Origin: Candidatus Peribacteria bacterium RIFCSPHIGHO2_02_FULL_49_16
Lineage (GTDB): Bacteria > Patescibacteriota > Gracilibacteria > Peribacterales > Peribacteraceae
Reading direction: 5' to 3'
DNA length: 64,000 nt
Assembly (NCBI GenBank): GCA_001788955.1
Contig: MFXT01000023.1
Location: 62,001 to 126,000, forward strand
Shown here: positions 51,189 through 59,733 of the stretch, piece after piece
Layout of the letters: every line of letters starts with the position of its first letter
Numbering within the stretch: position 1 is the first letter of the stretch
Notes under the pieces: model-generated
Databases searched by the model: none
Told to the model about the DNA's origin: nothing
The model's input: only the letters and a program-made list of their open reading frames with translations
Position numbers and translations under genes: made by a program

Positions 51189-52367
51189 TTATGGCACGAG
51201 TGGCACACAGGAAACAGCCTCAAATACCTTCTTCATACGCCTTTTCCAATGATATTTATGTGCAAGCTCTTTGGCTGTGCGTACCTTTTTTGCTGCCTCT
51301 TGCGGATGATTGAGAACATAGGAAATCGACCATGCAAGCGCTTCAGGATCTCCCGGAGCACAGAAGTACACGTGATCTTCAGTTACCACATCACGCACGG
51401 GAGGAAGATCCGCACAAACAATCGGACGACCGACTGCTAGATATTCGAACAGCTTCAACGGCGAAGTATCTCGTCTGAAATACGGATGATCACTCTTCGG
51501 AGCCGGATAGATGAGGATATCACAGGTAACGAGAGCGCTTGGAACGTCTTCTGATCGAATGGCGCCTTCAAATGTCACGCGATCAGAAATACCAAGCTTC
51601 ACAGCTTCTTTTTGCAGTTTTTTAACCCAATCGCATGGGCCGCCGACAATCCATCCAAAGAACGGAATATTCCGTTCCAAAAGAAGCGCATACGCCTCTA
51701 AAAGTTCTCGCACTCCCTTCTCCATATCTCCGCGCGTCACAAGTGATCCGACGTATCCCACTACGGGAACATTGAGGGGAATATGCCATTTTTCACGCGC
51801 ATGCAATATGGTCGGGAGTCGTTGAAATCGTTCAACGTCGACGCCATCATGCGCCACAATCGTACGTTCCGGTTGCACGCCCCATGAAAGAAGAACTCCG
51901 CGCATAGGCGACGTGAGGCAGACAACCAGTCTGCACTGATTGCAAAGTTTTACAAAACGACGACTCGGTTTGTGCGGCAACGTGTGAACTTCGAACACGA
52001 CAGGTTTCTTCGTTAAAAGGAGCATACGAAGAAGCGCACGCGATCGCACATAGATCACATCCGTTTCATGTACCTCAAAATAAGAACGCAATGCCTTGCA
52101 ATAATAATGCATGTTTATCAGAAAATGCAGCTTCCCGGGAATCCACCAGAAGAGCGTCGCATCAAAATGCGGAAGGTATTCTATGGAAAATGCGCGGGGA
52201 ATATCATAATACGAAAATGCATCTTCCTTAATCGTATTTGAAATCGACGGACAAAGTAGTGTTACATCGTGCCCATCTGAAGCCAGCGCCGCACACACTT
52301 CTGAAATCTGCTTGCCATGCGCTTTCTGTATGGGAAAGCGCGTCTGCGTAACATAGGTGATCCGCAT
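51189..52367 (-). CDS. Glycosyltransferase family 4
   Basis: 392 residues. MRITYVTQTRFPIQKAHGKQ starts the acceptor domain, GYVGSLVTRGDMEKGVREL the donor domain, and SPLKLFEYLAVGRPIVCAD with PPVRDVV is the variant EX7E block. ATG 52367 follows a TACTCT box by six bases; the frame is open ten codons further up but without support. It is divergent from another GT4-like gene across a 68-bp gap. Donor unknown. Confidence 0.85.
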   Translation of the reverse strand: MRITYVTQTRFPIQKAHGKQISEVCAALASDGHDVTLLCPSISNTIKEDAFSYYDIPRAFSIEYLPHFDATLFWWIPGKLHFLINMHYYCKALRSYFEVHETDVIYVRSRALLRMLLLTKKPVVFEVHTLPHKPSRRFVKLCNQCRLVVCLTSPMRGVLLSWGVQPERTIVAHDGVDVERFQRLPTILHAREKWHIPLNVPVVGYVGSLVTRGDMEKGVRELLEAYALLLERNIPFFGWIVGGPCDWVKKLQKEAVKLGISDRVTFEGAIRSEDVPSALVTCDILIYPAPKSDHPYFRRDTSPLKLFEYLAVGRPIVCADLPPVRDVVTEDHVYFCAPGDPEALAWSISYVLNHPQEAAKKVRTAKELAHKYHWKRRMKKVFEAVSCVPLVP

Positions 52368-52373
52368 GAACCA

Positions 52374-52379
52374 AGAGTA
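52374..52379 (-). promoter_or_regulatory. -10 TACTCT of the minus-strand GT4 gene
   Basis: TACTCT ends six bases before ATG 52367, matching the leaderless spacing, but the hexamer is weaker than most here. Confidence 0.4.
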
Positions 52380-52418
52380 CTCTTCTATATTTGACAATAC
52401 AAAATATTTAGGTCTGGA

Positions 52419-52426
52419 AGTATACT
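52419..52426. promoter_or_regulatory. Palindromic AGTATACT box in the GT4/GT4 divergent gap
   Basis: AGTATACT is a perfect palindrome and gives TATACT on both strands. On the plus strand (52421-52426) it ends nine bases before ATG 52436. On the minus strand it would give a leader of about 45 bases for the gene at 52367. Confidence 0.55.
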
Positions 52427-52435
52427 ATTCCTCAT

Positions 52436-53422
52436 ATGCCCACTATCCTCGCCTTCGGCTATCATGATCAAAGCGCCCCACGGCATTGGAATATTTGTAT
52501 GCAGCTCCATAATGAAGGCTATGAAGTGACGGAGTGTCATACCAAAAGCATTGGCATGGTGAAAAAATACAAAGACCTACGAAAGAGTTACAGAAAGCGA
52601 GAATCAATTCTTGTGACCTTCCCCGGTCACTATCTTGTTCCTCTTGCATGGTTCCTCACACGCAGACCAAGAAAGAAACTCATCTTCGATGCATTCATTT
52701 CTTTGTATGACACGAATGTGTGTGACAGAAAACGTTATGCGAAATGGAATCCGATCGCGTGGCTTTTATTCTGTGTCGACTTCATCAGTTGTCATCTTGC
52801 AGATGAAGTCTTGATCGATACGGAGGAACACAAAAAATATTTTGTGAAGATGTTCAAACTCAAACCGGAGAAAATCCGCGTCATCTATCTCGGAACGCGG
52901 GATGATCTTTTTATTCCAAAAGAGAGGAGCCTGCAACCTCATCACCATGTTCTCTTTTACGGAACCTACATCCCTCTCCAAGGGATTGAATATATCATCG
53001 AAGCTGCGAAGATCCTTCAAGAGACTCATCCTGATATCCACTTCACTCTCATCGGCCGCGGACAAACGTATTCCTATATACGTGCACTCGCGGAAAAAGA
53101 ACAATTGCAAAATGTCATTTTCAAAGACCCTGTTCCTTACGAAAAACTCCCCGAACTCATCCACTCCACTGACCTCTGTCTCGGCATTTTCGCAGCGACG
53201 GACAAAGCCAAACGCGTTATTCCCCACAAAGTCTTCGACGCCGTTGGCTGTACAGTCCCCATCATCACCGCAGACACGCCCGCGATACGCGAGAAATTTG
53301 CGCATAACGAAGGGGTAATTTTGTGTCAAGCGGGGAGTGGAAAAGCATTGGCAACTGCCATCTCCAATTACTTCTCCACCACAAAATCTCCGATCACAAG
53401 GGCATCTAAGCCAGAACAATAG
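52436..53422 (+). CDS. Glycosyltransferase family 4-like
   Basis: 328 residues. MPTILAFGYHDQSAPRHWN at the N-terminus and the donor domain FYGTYIPLQGIEYIIEAAKIL, FTLIGRGQTYSYI and RVIPHKVFDAVGCTVPIITAD with TPAIREKF define a GT-B fold. GIYIPLQG replaces the usual G.l...KG, and no EX7E glutamates are obvious. It is a lone plus-strand gene; the last 55 bases overlap the 3' end of the convergent carbamoyltransferase gene. Donor unknown. Confidence 0.78.
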   Translation: MPTILAFGYHDQSAPRHWNICMQLHNEGYEVTECHTKSIGMVKKYKDLRKSYRKRESILVTFPGHYLVPLAWFLTRRPRKKLIFDAFISLYDTNVCDRKRYAKWNPIAWLLFCVDFISCHLADEVLIDTEEHKKYFVKMFKLKPEKIRVIYLGTRDDLFIPKERSLQPHHHVLFYGTYIPLQGIEYIIEAAKILQETHPDIHFTLIGRGQTYSYIRALAEKEQLQNVIFKDPVPYEKLPELIHSTDLCLGIFAATDKAKRVIPHKVFDAVGCTVPIITADTPAIREKFAHNEGVILCQAGSGKALATAISNYFSTTKSPITRASKPEQ

Positions 53423-55002
53423 AACGTTCGCAGTGCATCACAAGGAGAACACACGAGCGGTTCTTCAGCCACATTGAAACTCGTATTGAGGATCACGCCA
53501 CGACCGGTCTTCTTTTTAAATTCCGAAATAAGTTTGTAATAGCGCGGATTCGCTTCCTCGGTTACTCCCTGCACACGCGCGGTGTTATCAACATGAACGG
53601 CTGCGGAAAATTCTTTCATTTTCTCTTTTCTTACCTGAAATGCAAGAATCATGAATGGGCTCTTATGTGGACCTTCCACGTAGAGACCGATATCTTCGTG
53701 AAGCATGGATGGCGCAAAGGGGCGCCACATTTCACGATGTTTTACTTCCGCATTTATTATGTCTTTCATATTTTTGATGGAAGGATCCGCGAGAATACTG
53801 CGATTTCCCAAAGCCCGCGGACCCGTTTCCATCCGTCCCTGAAACCAGCCGATGATCTTCCCATCCACAAGGAGCTCGGCCGCTTTTTCTTCAATATTCT
53901 CTACTTTTATGTATGACATTTTGGATTCTTTGAGCACCTTCTCAACCTCTTCATTGGAAAATGAAGGACCCCAGTATGCATGGTCAAAAAGAAAGCCCGG
54001 TCGCTTGGATGTCTCATGTACATGTTGCAATACCGCTGCACCAAGCGCCACACCGGCATCCGATGATGCAGGCTGAATGTAAATATCATCTACAAAATCT
54101 GACTGAAGAAGTTTTCCATTTGCACTGCAGTTGAGCGCCACACCCCCCGCCATACAGAGTGTCTTGCATCCGGATTCCTCCATAAGAAACTTCGCCATCT
54201 GCTTGAGTGCACGCTCCAGCGCATCCTGCACAGTCGCTGCAAGATCTTTATGCTCTTGCGTGAACTCCTCATCTTTTCTGCGATGAACAAGTGAACGTAA
54301 AAATCGATTCCTCCCGGCATGATCAATACGCGGAATCGGCTCTGACCAATCGATGAAATCAAGCAGTTCCGGATTCGGCGTACCAAATGCCGCAAGCCCC
54401 ATCGTTTTCCCTTCATGACTGTGCGGTCGAAAACCCAACGCTTTGGTCACACGTTCATAGAGCGCTCCCCAACTCCCGGCATTGGTCACTCTGTGTACGA
54501 TCGTCAGATCCAATCCTTCTCCCCATCCGAGCATCCCGCTTTCTCCGCCGCCCGCGCCATCGAGAGAAATGACATTCGCTTTGGGAAACCCGGAAAGATA
54601 AAAGGAACTGGCAATATGACAAAGATGGTGATTGAGAAATTTCACCCGCTTATCGCGCGCAGAGAAGGGAAAAGATTCATTTCCACGACGAATCTCCTGT
54701 ATCGTTCGCTGAATTTTCCCATAGGTAAAACGCAACGGTTGCAGTGGCCAGAAATTTGGCAAAATCGCCTGTGACCAATTCTCCATGCCAATCGCGATGG
54801 AATCCACTTCGAGAAGCTCGATACCCGCTTCCTGAAGGCAATATTCCATAGCTTTCTGCGGAAACATCCGCGGTGCATGCTTGAGCCGCGTAAATCGCTC
54901 CTCCTCGGCAAATGCGACCAATTGTCCATCTTTCAAAAGAGCGGCTGCCGTATTCCAGCTATAGGGATGCGTGAGGCCAAGAATGTACAAAGGCTTGGAC
55001 AT
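53368..55002 (-). CDS. Carbamoyltransferase, NodU/CmcH family (second copy)
   Basis: 544 residues. ILGLTHPYSWNTAAALLKDG, NHHLCHIASSFYLSGF, GGVALNCSANGKLL, GRMETGPRALGNRS and LNTSFNVAEEP are all at the expected places. It is distinct from the 587-residue copy at 31999-33762 and lacks DUF5989 or SxtJ neighbours, so the two may carbamoylate different sugars. ATG 55002 lies seven bases after a TACACT box. In this divergent gap a heptamer array belongs to the neighbouring GtrA gene. Confidence 0.9.
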   Translation of the reverse strand: MSKPLYILGLTHPYSWNTAAALLKDGQLVAFAEEERFTRLKHAPRMFPQKAMEYCLQEAGIELLEVDSIAIGMENWSQAILPNFWPLQPLRFTYGKIQRTIQEIRRGNESFPFSARDKRVKFLNHHLCHIASSFYLSGFPKANVISLDGAGGGESGMLGWGEGLDLTIVHRVTNAGSWGALYERVTKALGFRPHSHEGKTMGLAAFGTPNPELLDFIDWSEPIPRIDHAGRNRFLRSLVHRRKDEEFTQEHKDLAATVQDALERALKQMAKFLMEESGCKTLCMAGGVALNCSANGKLLQSDFVDDIYIQPASSDAGVALGAAVLQHVHETSKRPGFLFDHAYWGPSFSNEEVEKVLKESKMSYIKVENIEEKAAELLVDGKIIGWFQGRMETGPRALGNRSILADPSIKNMKDIINAEVKHREMWRPFAPSMLHEDIGLYVEGPHKSPFMILAFQVRKEKMKEFSAAVHVDNTARVQGVTEEANPRYYKLISEFKKKTGRGVILNTSFNVAEEPLVCSPCDALRTFYCSGLDALVIGDFVVEK

Positions 55003-55009
55003 GATGAAG

Positions 55010-55015
55010 AGTGTA
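55010..55015 (-). promoter_or_regulatory. -10 TACACT, leaderless promoter of carbamoyltransferase 2
   Basis: TACACT on the minus strand ends seven bases before ATG 55002. Confidence 0.6.
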
Positions 55016-55026
55016 CCCTACTGTTC

Positions 55027-55047
55027 CCTATAACCTATTCCCTGACA
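55027..55047 (+). repeat. Period-7 repeat (CCTATAA, CCTATTC, CCTGACA) before gtrA
   Basis: Three heptamers end one base before ATG 55049; CCTACTG a few bases upstream looks like a fourth, shifted by three bases. TATTCC within it ends seven bases before the ATG. Confidence 0.75.
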
Positions 55048-55048
55048 G

Positions 55049-55471
55049 ATGCCCTGGTTTTCCGAATATTCTCTCATCAGGCTTTTCCAGCAATTTGTCC
55101 AAAAACATACGAAACAATTTCTGCTCTATCTGATCAGCGGCTGTGCGTCCGTGTTTCTCGATTTCGGGAGCTATTTTCTCCTCATTACTCTCACCGTACA
55201 TTATGTCACGGCAAATATCATTGGAAATGCATTAGGATTCCTTGGTGCGTTTTTCTTCCATAAGTATTTCGTCTTCAAAAGATACGACCGTCATATAAAT
55301 CATTTTGCTCGGTACTGCCTCCTGACGCTTTTTAACATCGCCATCCAAACGCTCCTGCTTATCATCTTCGTCGAATGGTTTGATATGGATCATCGCAGTG
55401 CAAAACTCGCCAGCTGGATCATCAGTACCATCGGTAATTTTTTCTTTTATAAGTTCCTCGTATATGTCTGA
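55049..55471 (+). CDS. GtrA family membrane protein
   Basis: 140 residues, four membrane helices. FLLYLISGCASVFLDFGSYFLL, FFFHKYFVFKRY and a repeat of that pattern in the second half (STIGNFFFYKFLVYV) define GtrA. It probably helps move a polyprenyl-phosphate sugar across the membrane. It overlaps the next GT2 gene by eight bases and starts a three-gene unit with GT2 and a methyltransferase. Confidence 0.85.
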   Translation: MPWFSEYSLIRLFQQFVQKHTKQFLLYLISGCASVFLDFGSYFLLITLTVHYVTANIIGNALGFLGAFFFHKYFVFKRYDRHINHFARYCLLTLFNIAIQTLLLIIFVEWFDMDHRSAKLASWIISTIGNFFFYKFLVYV

Positions 55472-56264
55472 AGATCTGCCCGTCAGCGTTCATATTCTCA
55501 CATTCAATTCCGCGCGAACGCTCGCGCGGACAATCGAAAGTGTCCACGGCTGCAAAGAAATTCTCGTGCTGGACGGAGGCAGTACGGATGATACGCGCGC
55601 CATTGCGCAGAAATATGGAGCGCACATGATCGAACAGCAAACAAAAGAGAAACAAGGCACGCCATTGACGAATTTTGCAGAAGCGCGCAATCGCGGATTA
55701 CGGGAAAGTAATGAACCGTGGATACTGGCGCTGGATAGCGATGAATATGCATCGCTATCATTGATGAATGAATTGCGCATGGTCATGCAAGAACATACGC
55801 CATGCGCATGCTGGATACCGAGGAAATATGTTACCGCTGGCAACCGCATCGTGACGCACGCAACAACATATCCCAACGAACGGCTCTATTTTTTTCACAG
55901 AAACACGGTCACACAATGGATCAAACCCGTACACGAAAAGCCCGAAGTAAAACCGGATGCTCCCGTGCGTCATCTGAAAGGAGGAAGTGTAGCTCCACTC
56001 GGAAGTGTCGCCGAATACAAGCGAAAAAATCTCCGATATCTCGCAATCGAATGTGAAAAAGATACACGCAAAGGATGGGGGCATTGGTTTATCCATCGCC
56101 TCCTTCATACGCTCCGTTCCCGCTGTATTGCATTGCTCAAATTGCTCTGGATATGGTGTATTCCACGAAAAAATTGCGTCCGCCTGCCACTGAAGCATGA
56201 GCTTCTCCGATTCTGGTATGGATGGAAGCTCGTTGTAAAAACGTGCCCACTCTCACGTCCATGA
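55464..56264 (+). CDS. Glycosyltransferase family 2 (WaaE/KdtX-like)
   Basis: 266 residues. SVHILTFNSARTLARTIESV, LDGGSTDDTRAIA and ILALDSDEYAS give the GT-A nucleotide and metal sites. Short relatives with the pattern NEARNRG (here FAEARNRGLRES) and HEKPEV are core-oligosaccharide glucosyltransferases of the WaaE type. The C-terminal region is basic and Trp-rich, fitting membrane contact. It overlaps GtrA by eight bases and the following methyltransferase by four. Confidence 0.85.
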   Translation: MSEDLPVSVHILTFNSARTLARTIESVHGCKEILVLDGGSTDDTRAIAQKYGAHMIEQQTKEKQGTPLTNFAEARNRGLRESNEPWILALDSDEYASLSLMNELRMVMQEHTPCACWIPRKYVTAGNRIVTHATTYPNERLYFFHRNTVTQWIKPVHEKPEVKPDAPVRHLKGGSVAPLGSVAEYKRKNLRYLAIECEKDTRKGWGHWFIHRLLHTLRSRCIALLKLLWIWCIPRKNCVRLPLKHELLRFWYGWKLVVKTCPLSRP

Positions 56265-56893
56265 AACATCTTATCGATCGCTACTACCGTTTCATCCGTC
56301 CCCTCCGCCCTCTCTACGGATGGGCACTTGATGCAAAACGAAAAGCGCGGTGCAGCAAACGTGCAGAAGAGTGGCGCGCGAAAAAATTTCGCGGAGCAAA
56401 GCTTGATGTCTGCGGCGGACGCAATCCGTGGAAGTCCGGTGAATTTCTTAATGTTGATATTATGGACTTTCCTCAAGTTGATCTTGTTTTAGACATTCGA
56501 AAACGCTTTCCGGTTGATGACGACGTGATTGCCGAAATCTTCTCTGCCGCCACTCTCGAACACTTCCGTGAACCGGATAACCTACATATTCTCAAAGAAT
56601 TCCATCGCATCCTTCGACCGCAAGGCGTTCTTCATGTCTGCACGCCGAACATCGAAGCTATCGCTCGTGGTCTTTTGGAAGGAGAAGATGTACGCGTCAT
56701 CAACCAACATTTCTTTGGAAAATACAAAAGCGACCAGACTGAAGACTATGACCTTCATCGTTGGATGTATCCGGCAAGAAAAATGATTGAGGTGTTAGAG
56801 AGTATTGGTTTTGTATATGTGCAGCAAGTTCCAAATGACACAGGATTACATGATCCAAAATACAACTACGTAATAAAAGCAGAAAAGAAGTAG
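56261..56893 (+). CDS. SAM-dependent methyltransferase-like protein
   Basis: 210 residues from ATG 56261, which overlaps the GT2 stop as ATGA. KLDVCGGRNPWKSGEFLNVDI corresponds to motif I, and SAATLEHFREPDNLHIL to motif IV followed by FHRILRPQGVL. The shape is that of the WbdD-like or WcaM-type sugar-cluster methyltransferases; the Gly-rich loop is altered (CGGRNP), so activity is likely but not certain. Last gene of its unit, 37 bases from the convergent membrane-protein gene. Confidence 0.75.
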   Translation: MKHLIDRYYRFIRPLRPLYGWALDAKRKARCSKRAEEWRAKKFRGAKLDVCGGRNPWKSGEFLNVDIMDFPQVDLVLDIRKRFPVDDDVIAEIFSAATLEHFREPDNLHILKEFHRILRPQGVLHVCTPNIEAIARGLLEGEDVRVINQHFFGKYKSDQTEDYDLHRWMYPARKMIEVLESIGFVYVQQVPNDTGLHDPKYNYVIKAEKK

Positions 56894-56930
56894 AAAAATA
56901 GACACTCCCTTATCGCCCTGAAAATTTTTA

Positions 56931-58646
56931 CTATCTATTGTTTATCTCATGTATCCACACAGACCACCCCTCTCCCCGCTCTATCAATTCCAAACCAGTT
57001 ATGCGACCCAAGTCCCATTTCACCTGCCTTTTCTCATCCCATACCACATACTGCACATGGTATTTCTCTAAAAATTCTTGCAAACGCCCTTCAATATCCG
57101 CACACGTGACGGTCACCAAATTCAGCTCCTCTTGCCGCAAACGCGTACGCTCTTCCTGTGTGTACATACCATCGTATGCATCACCATATATCAGTACGAT
57201 CTCATCTTCAGGACGACGATGAGACACATTCAATGGCATTTGAGTAAGACAATATCGTTCTGCCAACTCTCTGTGACTACGTAACTCATGCTGAATATAG
57301 TTCGTAAAGATCACATCATGATGTGTGTGGCTTGCAATGAAGGACGATGTAAGTGAATCAGAAAGAATCACGGATCGTTGTAGTTCATCGAGCACGGGCA
57401 ATGACGATGCCAGATGTTGTTCTCTAAAATCCTCCGCATCAACGCGCCATTGAGATACAACAGATCTATTGTCATACGCAATGCCTGCGATAAAAACCAA
57501 TGCGGCAATACTGCCCAGAAGCGCTGGAACATATCGATCGCGCCAAAGGGCAATGAGCGCAAAAAGCGCCGCGAGCACAAGAGTAAAGAGATAGTGCGAT
57601 GCAAAGAGAAAACGCACGCCATGAATGACCTGTTGATTAAGAACAAGAAAACCCGTTATCACCGTACATGTAAGCGGCGTGGAGATCGGCCTTCGATACC
57701 ATGTGACCGTGACTGCGAGCGCCATGAGAGCAAAGAGAATGGTCCATGGCCATGATTCGGGAATACGCGACATCCCAACGCCGCTTCGAAAGAATGCCTC
57801 GCCATAGATCGGATCTGATGAAATCGAAAACGCGTGGAACAAAAACGGCGCTGCGAAGACAAAACCGACGCCGCCAAAAAGCAGTACATAACCAAGCGAT
57901 CGCCATTCCGCCGTGCACTTTTCCTTTCGTCGAACACAATGAATGATGTGCGTAAGAAATGATGAACGTTGCCGTTGATGCGGCCGAATGGAAAGAGCAT
58001 TAAGAAAAAAGAGCACGACAAGCACCGCCCACCATGTCCACGCGGCGGAAAAACTCCAGAAATACACGTTGAAAAGCAGTCCCATCAACATCCCGCCAAG
58101 CACTCCCCAAAAAAAGTGATACTGTACTCCTGAAATCAGTCCCCACATTGCAAGAATCGTCAGAAGAAAACTCGCACGCTGATGAATAGGGCGGCCGAGA
58201 TTATAGAGTTCCAGAAGAGAAAAAAGGACAACGATAATATACGCGTGCTTCCGTGAAAAACCGCATGATTGACAGAAACCGATCAAAATGCAAAACAAAA
58301 AAAATGGAATAATGAAATCCATCATCGTAAGCACCGTTGCCGCACGTGCATTGAACGGACGAAATATCGTGCCATATACGCGCTCGATCAGTGCAGCTTG
58401 CAACTCCGGCAATTTTTCATCACCTCCAGTTACCGCCGTGCCGAGCCTGTCACTACGGCCGATGAGTGCCTCCTGCACGCGAGGCAGGTAACTGAATTCA
58501 TCACTGTTCAAATGTACAGGAATGCCCTGATACCGCTCATCCAGAATATGAAGAATATGGGGCATGCTGACGAGAATGCCCAAGAAAAGAGCACTACAGA
58601 AAACAAGGGCATGCCAGCGCTTTGCATAAAAAAGCGAATGGAACAT
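56931..58646 (-). CDS. Polytopic membrane protein, GT-C type
   Basis: 571 residues from ATG 58646, seven bases after a minus-strand TATACT; ATG 58649 is one codon earlier. About eleven membrane helices are followed by about 150 soluble residues starting near DAEDFREQHLASSLP. LNSDEFSYLPRVQEAL in the first loop has the DE pair of GT39/GT83-like enzymes. The C-terminal domain ends with QYVVWDEKRQVKWDLG and resembles the tail of YfhO/GT39 proteins. Alone on its transcript; sugar unknown. Confidence 0.7.
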   Translation of the reverse strand: MFHSLFYAKRWHALVFCSALFLGILVSMPHILHILDERYQGIPVHLNSDEFSYLPRVQEALIGRSDRLGTAVTGGDEKLPELQAALIERVYGTIFRPFNARAATVLTMMDFIIPFFLFCILIGFCQSCGFSRKHAYIIVVLFSLLELYNLGRPIHQRASFLLTILAMWGLISGVQYHFFWGVLGGMLMGLLFNVYFWSFSAAWTWWAVLVVLFFLNALSIRPHQRQRSSFLTHIIHCVRRKEKCTAEWRSLGYVLLFGGVGFVFAAPFLFHAFSISSDPIYGEAFFRSGVGMSRIPESWPWTILFALMALAVTVTWYRRPISTPLTCTVITGFLVLNQQVIHGVRFLFASHYLFTLVLAALFALIALWRDRYVPALLGSIAALVFIAGIAYDNRSVVSQWRVDAEDFREQHLASSLPVLDELQRSVILSDSLTSSFIASHTHHDVIFTNYIQHELRSHRELAERYCLTQMPLNVSHRRPEDEIVLIYGDAYDGMYTQEERTRLRQEELNLVTVTCADIEGRLQEFLEKYHVQYVVWDEKRQVKWDLGRITGLELIERGEGWSVWIHEINNR

Positions 58647-58653
58647 CATAAAC

Positions 58654-58661
58654 AGTATACT
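58654..58661. promoter_or_regulatory. Shared palindromic -10 (AGTATACT) of two divergent leaderless genes
   Basis: AGTATACT reads TATACT on both strands. It ends six bases before ATG 58668 on the plus strand and seven bases before ATG 58646 on the minus strand. The whole intergenic gap is only 21 bp, so one box must serve both directions and transcripts cannot be made both ways at the same instant. Confidence 0.7.
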
Positions 58662-58667
58662 GCACAT

Positions 58668-59717
58668 ATGCCACGCACGTACTACCAACTCCTGCAATAT
58701 GCATTTAAGCGCTTTAGCATCTTGAGTGCACGAAGAACATTGGTACCGACGTTGAAGTACTACCTTACAAGAATGCCCCTCCCCTTGATCCCCTCCCAAA
58801 GGGATGGGTGGGAAAAACCCGCTCTTTTTACCATGAATATCCTCCCGCCCATGGCAACGGTGTGGTATCACTTTGCAGAGAAGAATTTGGGAAATCATGT
58901 TGATAAAGTCATGTTCGATTGCTCGGGAACATTGAATCCCAAAGATTTTCCCAATATGCACATACAAAAGTTCCTCAACTTCTACGCCGCCAAAAAATCG
59001 GATGAATTTTTATACCACATTGCAACAAACAGAAAAATAGGCTGGATCTGCGATGATGATATGTTCCCGATGAGTCCGCAAATGATCAATATTCTTCAGA
59101 AAGAATTTGCCGAGCAGCGCACGGCATCCGTCAGCTTTCGTCCACGAAACTGGTGGCATTATGAGATCAATGGACAGTCGTACGAAGTAAGCAGCAGTTA
59201 TTGCACCGCAATAAACCGCAGAATCTTCTGTGACACAGAACACCTTTCACTGAAACCTGCAGACGACAATAATCATCCGTCGCACATCGGTAAACCTCCC
59301 ATGCGCTACGACACCTTTGATAAAGCAAATGAAATTCTGATTCAGAAAGGATATCGCTGTGCCATCGTTCCAGAATCAGAACGTGATATCTGTCTCACGG
59401 GATTTAGTGGCATGAGTGGAGCAGTCATTCTTCTTCATGAGTTCAAAAAACCGGAAGACACGATTCTCTACTATATGACGCCGCCAAAAGAACAATGGAG
59501 AGGCAACGTACTCTTCGGCACGCTATCCTCCATGCTCGCCATCTGCACGATTTGTGAACTCTACGAAATGATCACCGGAAAGAAATATGTTCTCCCTTCC
59601 CTTCCAACCCGTGAGCAATTGCTCTGCATACGGGAAACACATCTTCCATATGTGCGGGATGATCAGGATCCGGCGTGGTTTGATGCCGTGGGAGAAAGAT
59701 TAAAAAGAGAACTTTAG
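58668..59717 (+). CDS. Glycosyltransferase-like protein, family not recognised
   Basis: 349 residues. I cannot name a family. IGWICDDDMFPMSPQMI holds a DDD run that could be a metal site as in GT-A folds, followed by ASVSFRPRNWWHYEI and SSYCTAINRRIF, like an acceptor region. No membrane helix is clear. Residues about 36-52 (PLPLIPSQRDGWEKPAL) are encoded by a GC-rich repeat. ATG 58668 is set by the shared AGTATACT box. It is alone on the plus strand. Hydrolase or sulfotransferase alternatives are not excluded. Confidence 0.55.
   Translation: MPRTYYQLLQYAFKRFSILSARRTLVPTLKYYLTRMPLPLIPSQRDGWEKPALFTMNILPPMATVWYHFAEKNLGNHVDKVMFDCSGTLNPKDFPNMHIQKFLNFYAAKKSDEFLYHIATNRKIGWICDDDMFPMSPQMINILQKEFAEQRTASVSFRPRNWWHYEINGQSYEVSSSYCTAINRRIFCDTEHLSLKPADDNNHPSHIGKPPMRYDTFDKANEILIQKGYRCAIVPESERDICLTGFSGMSGAVILLHEFKKPEDTILYYMTPPKEQWRGNVLFGTLSSMLAICTICELYEMITGKKYVLPSLPTREQLLCIRETHLPYVRDDQDPAWFDAVGERLKREL
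58774..58819 (+). repeat. GC-rich repeat within the unrecognised glycosyltransferase-like gene
   Basis: A CCCCTCCCC run, TTGAT, then CCCCTCCC, AAA and GGGATGGG give a hairpin with one bulge. It shares the CCCCTCCC-(AAA)-GGG core with 619-660 and is read as PLPLIPSQRDGW. Confidence 0.65.
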
Positions 59718-59733
59718 GCCTTTAACCACTTTC

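Noticed and set aside
59718-59733. Terminator after the unrecognised glycosyltransferase-like gene
   Set aside because: Only a CCTTT/AAAGG pairing of five bases across a long loop; too weak to call.
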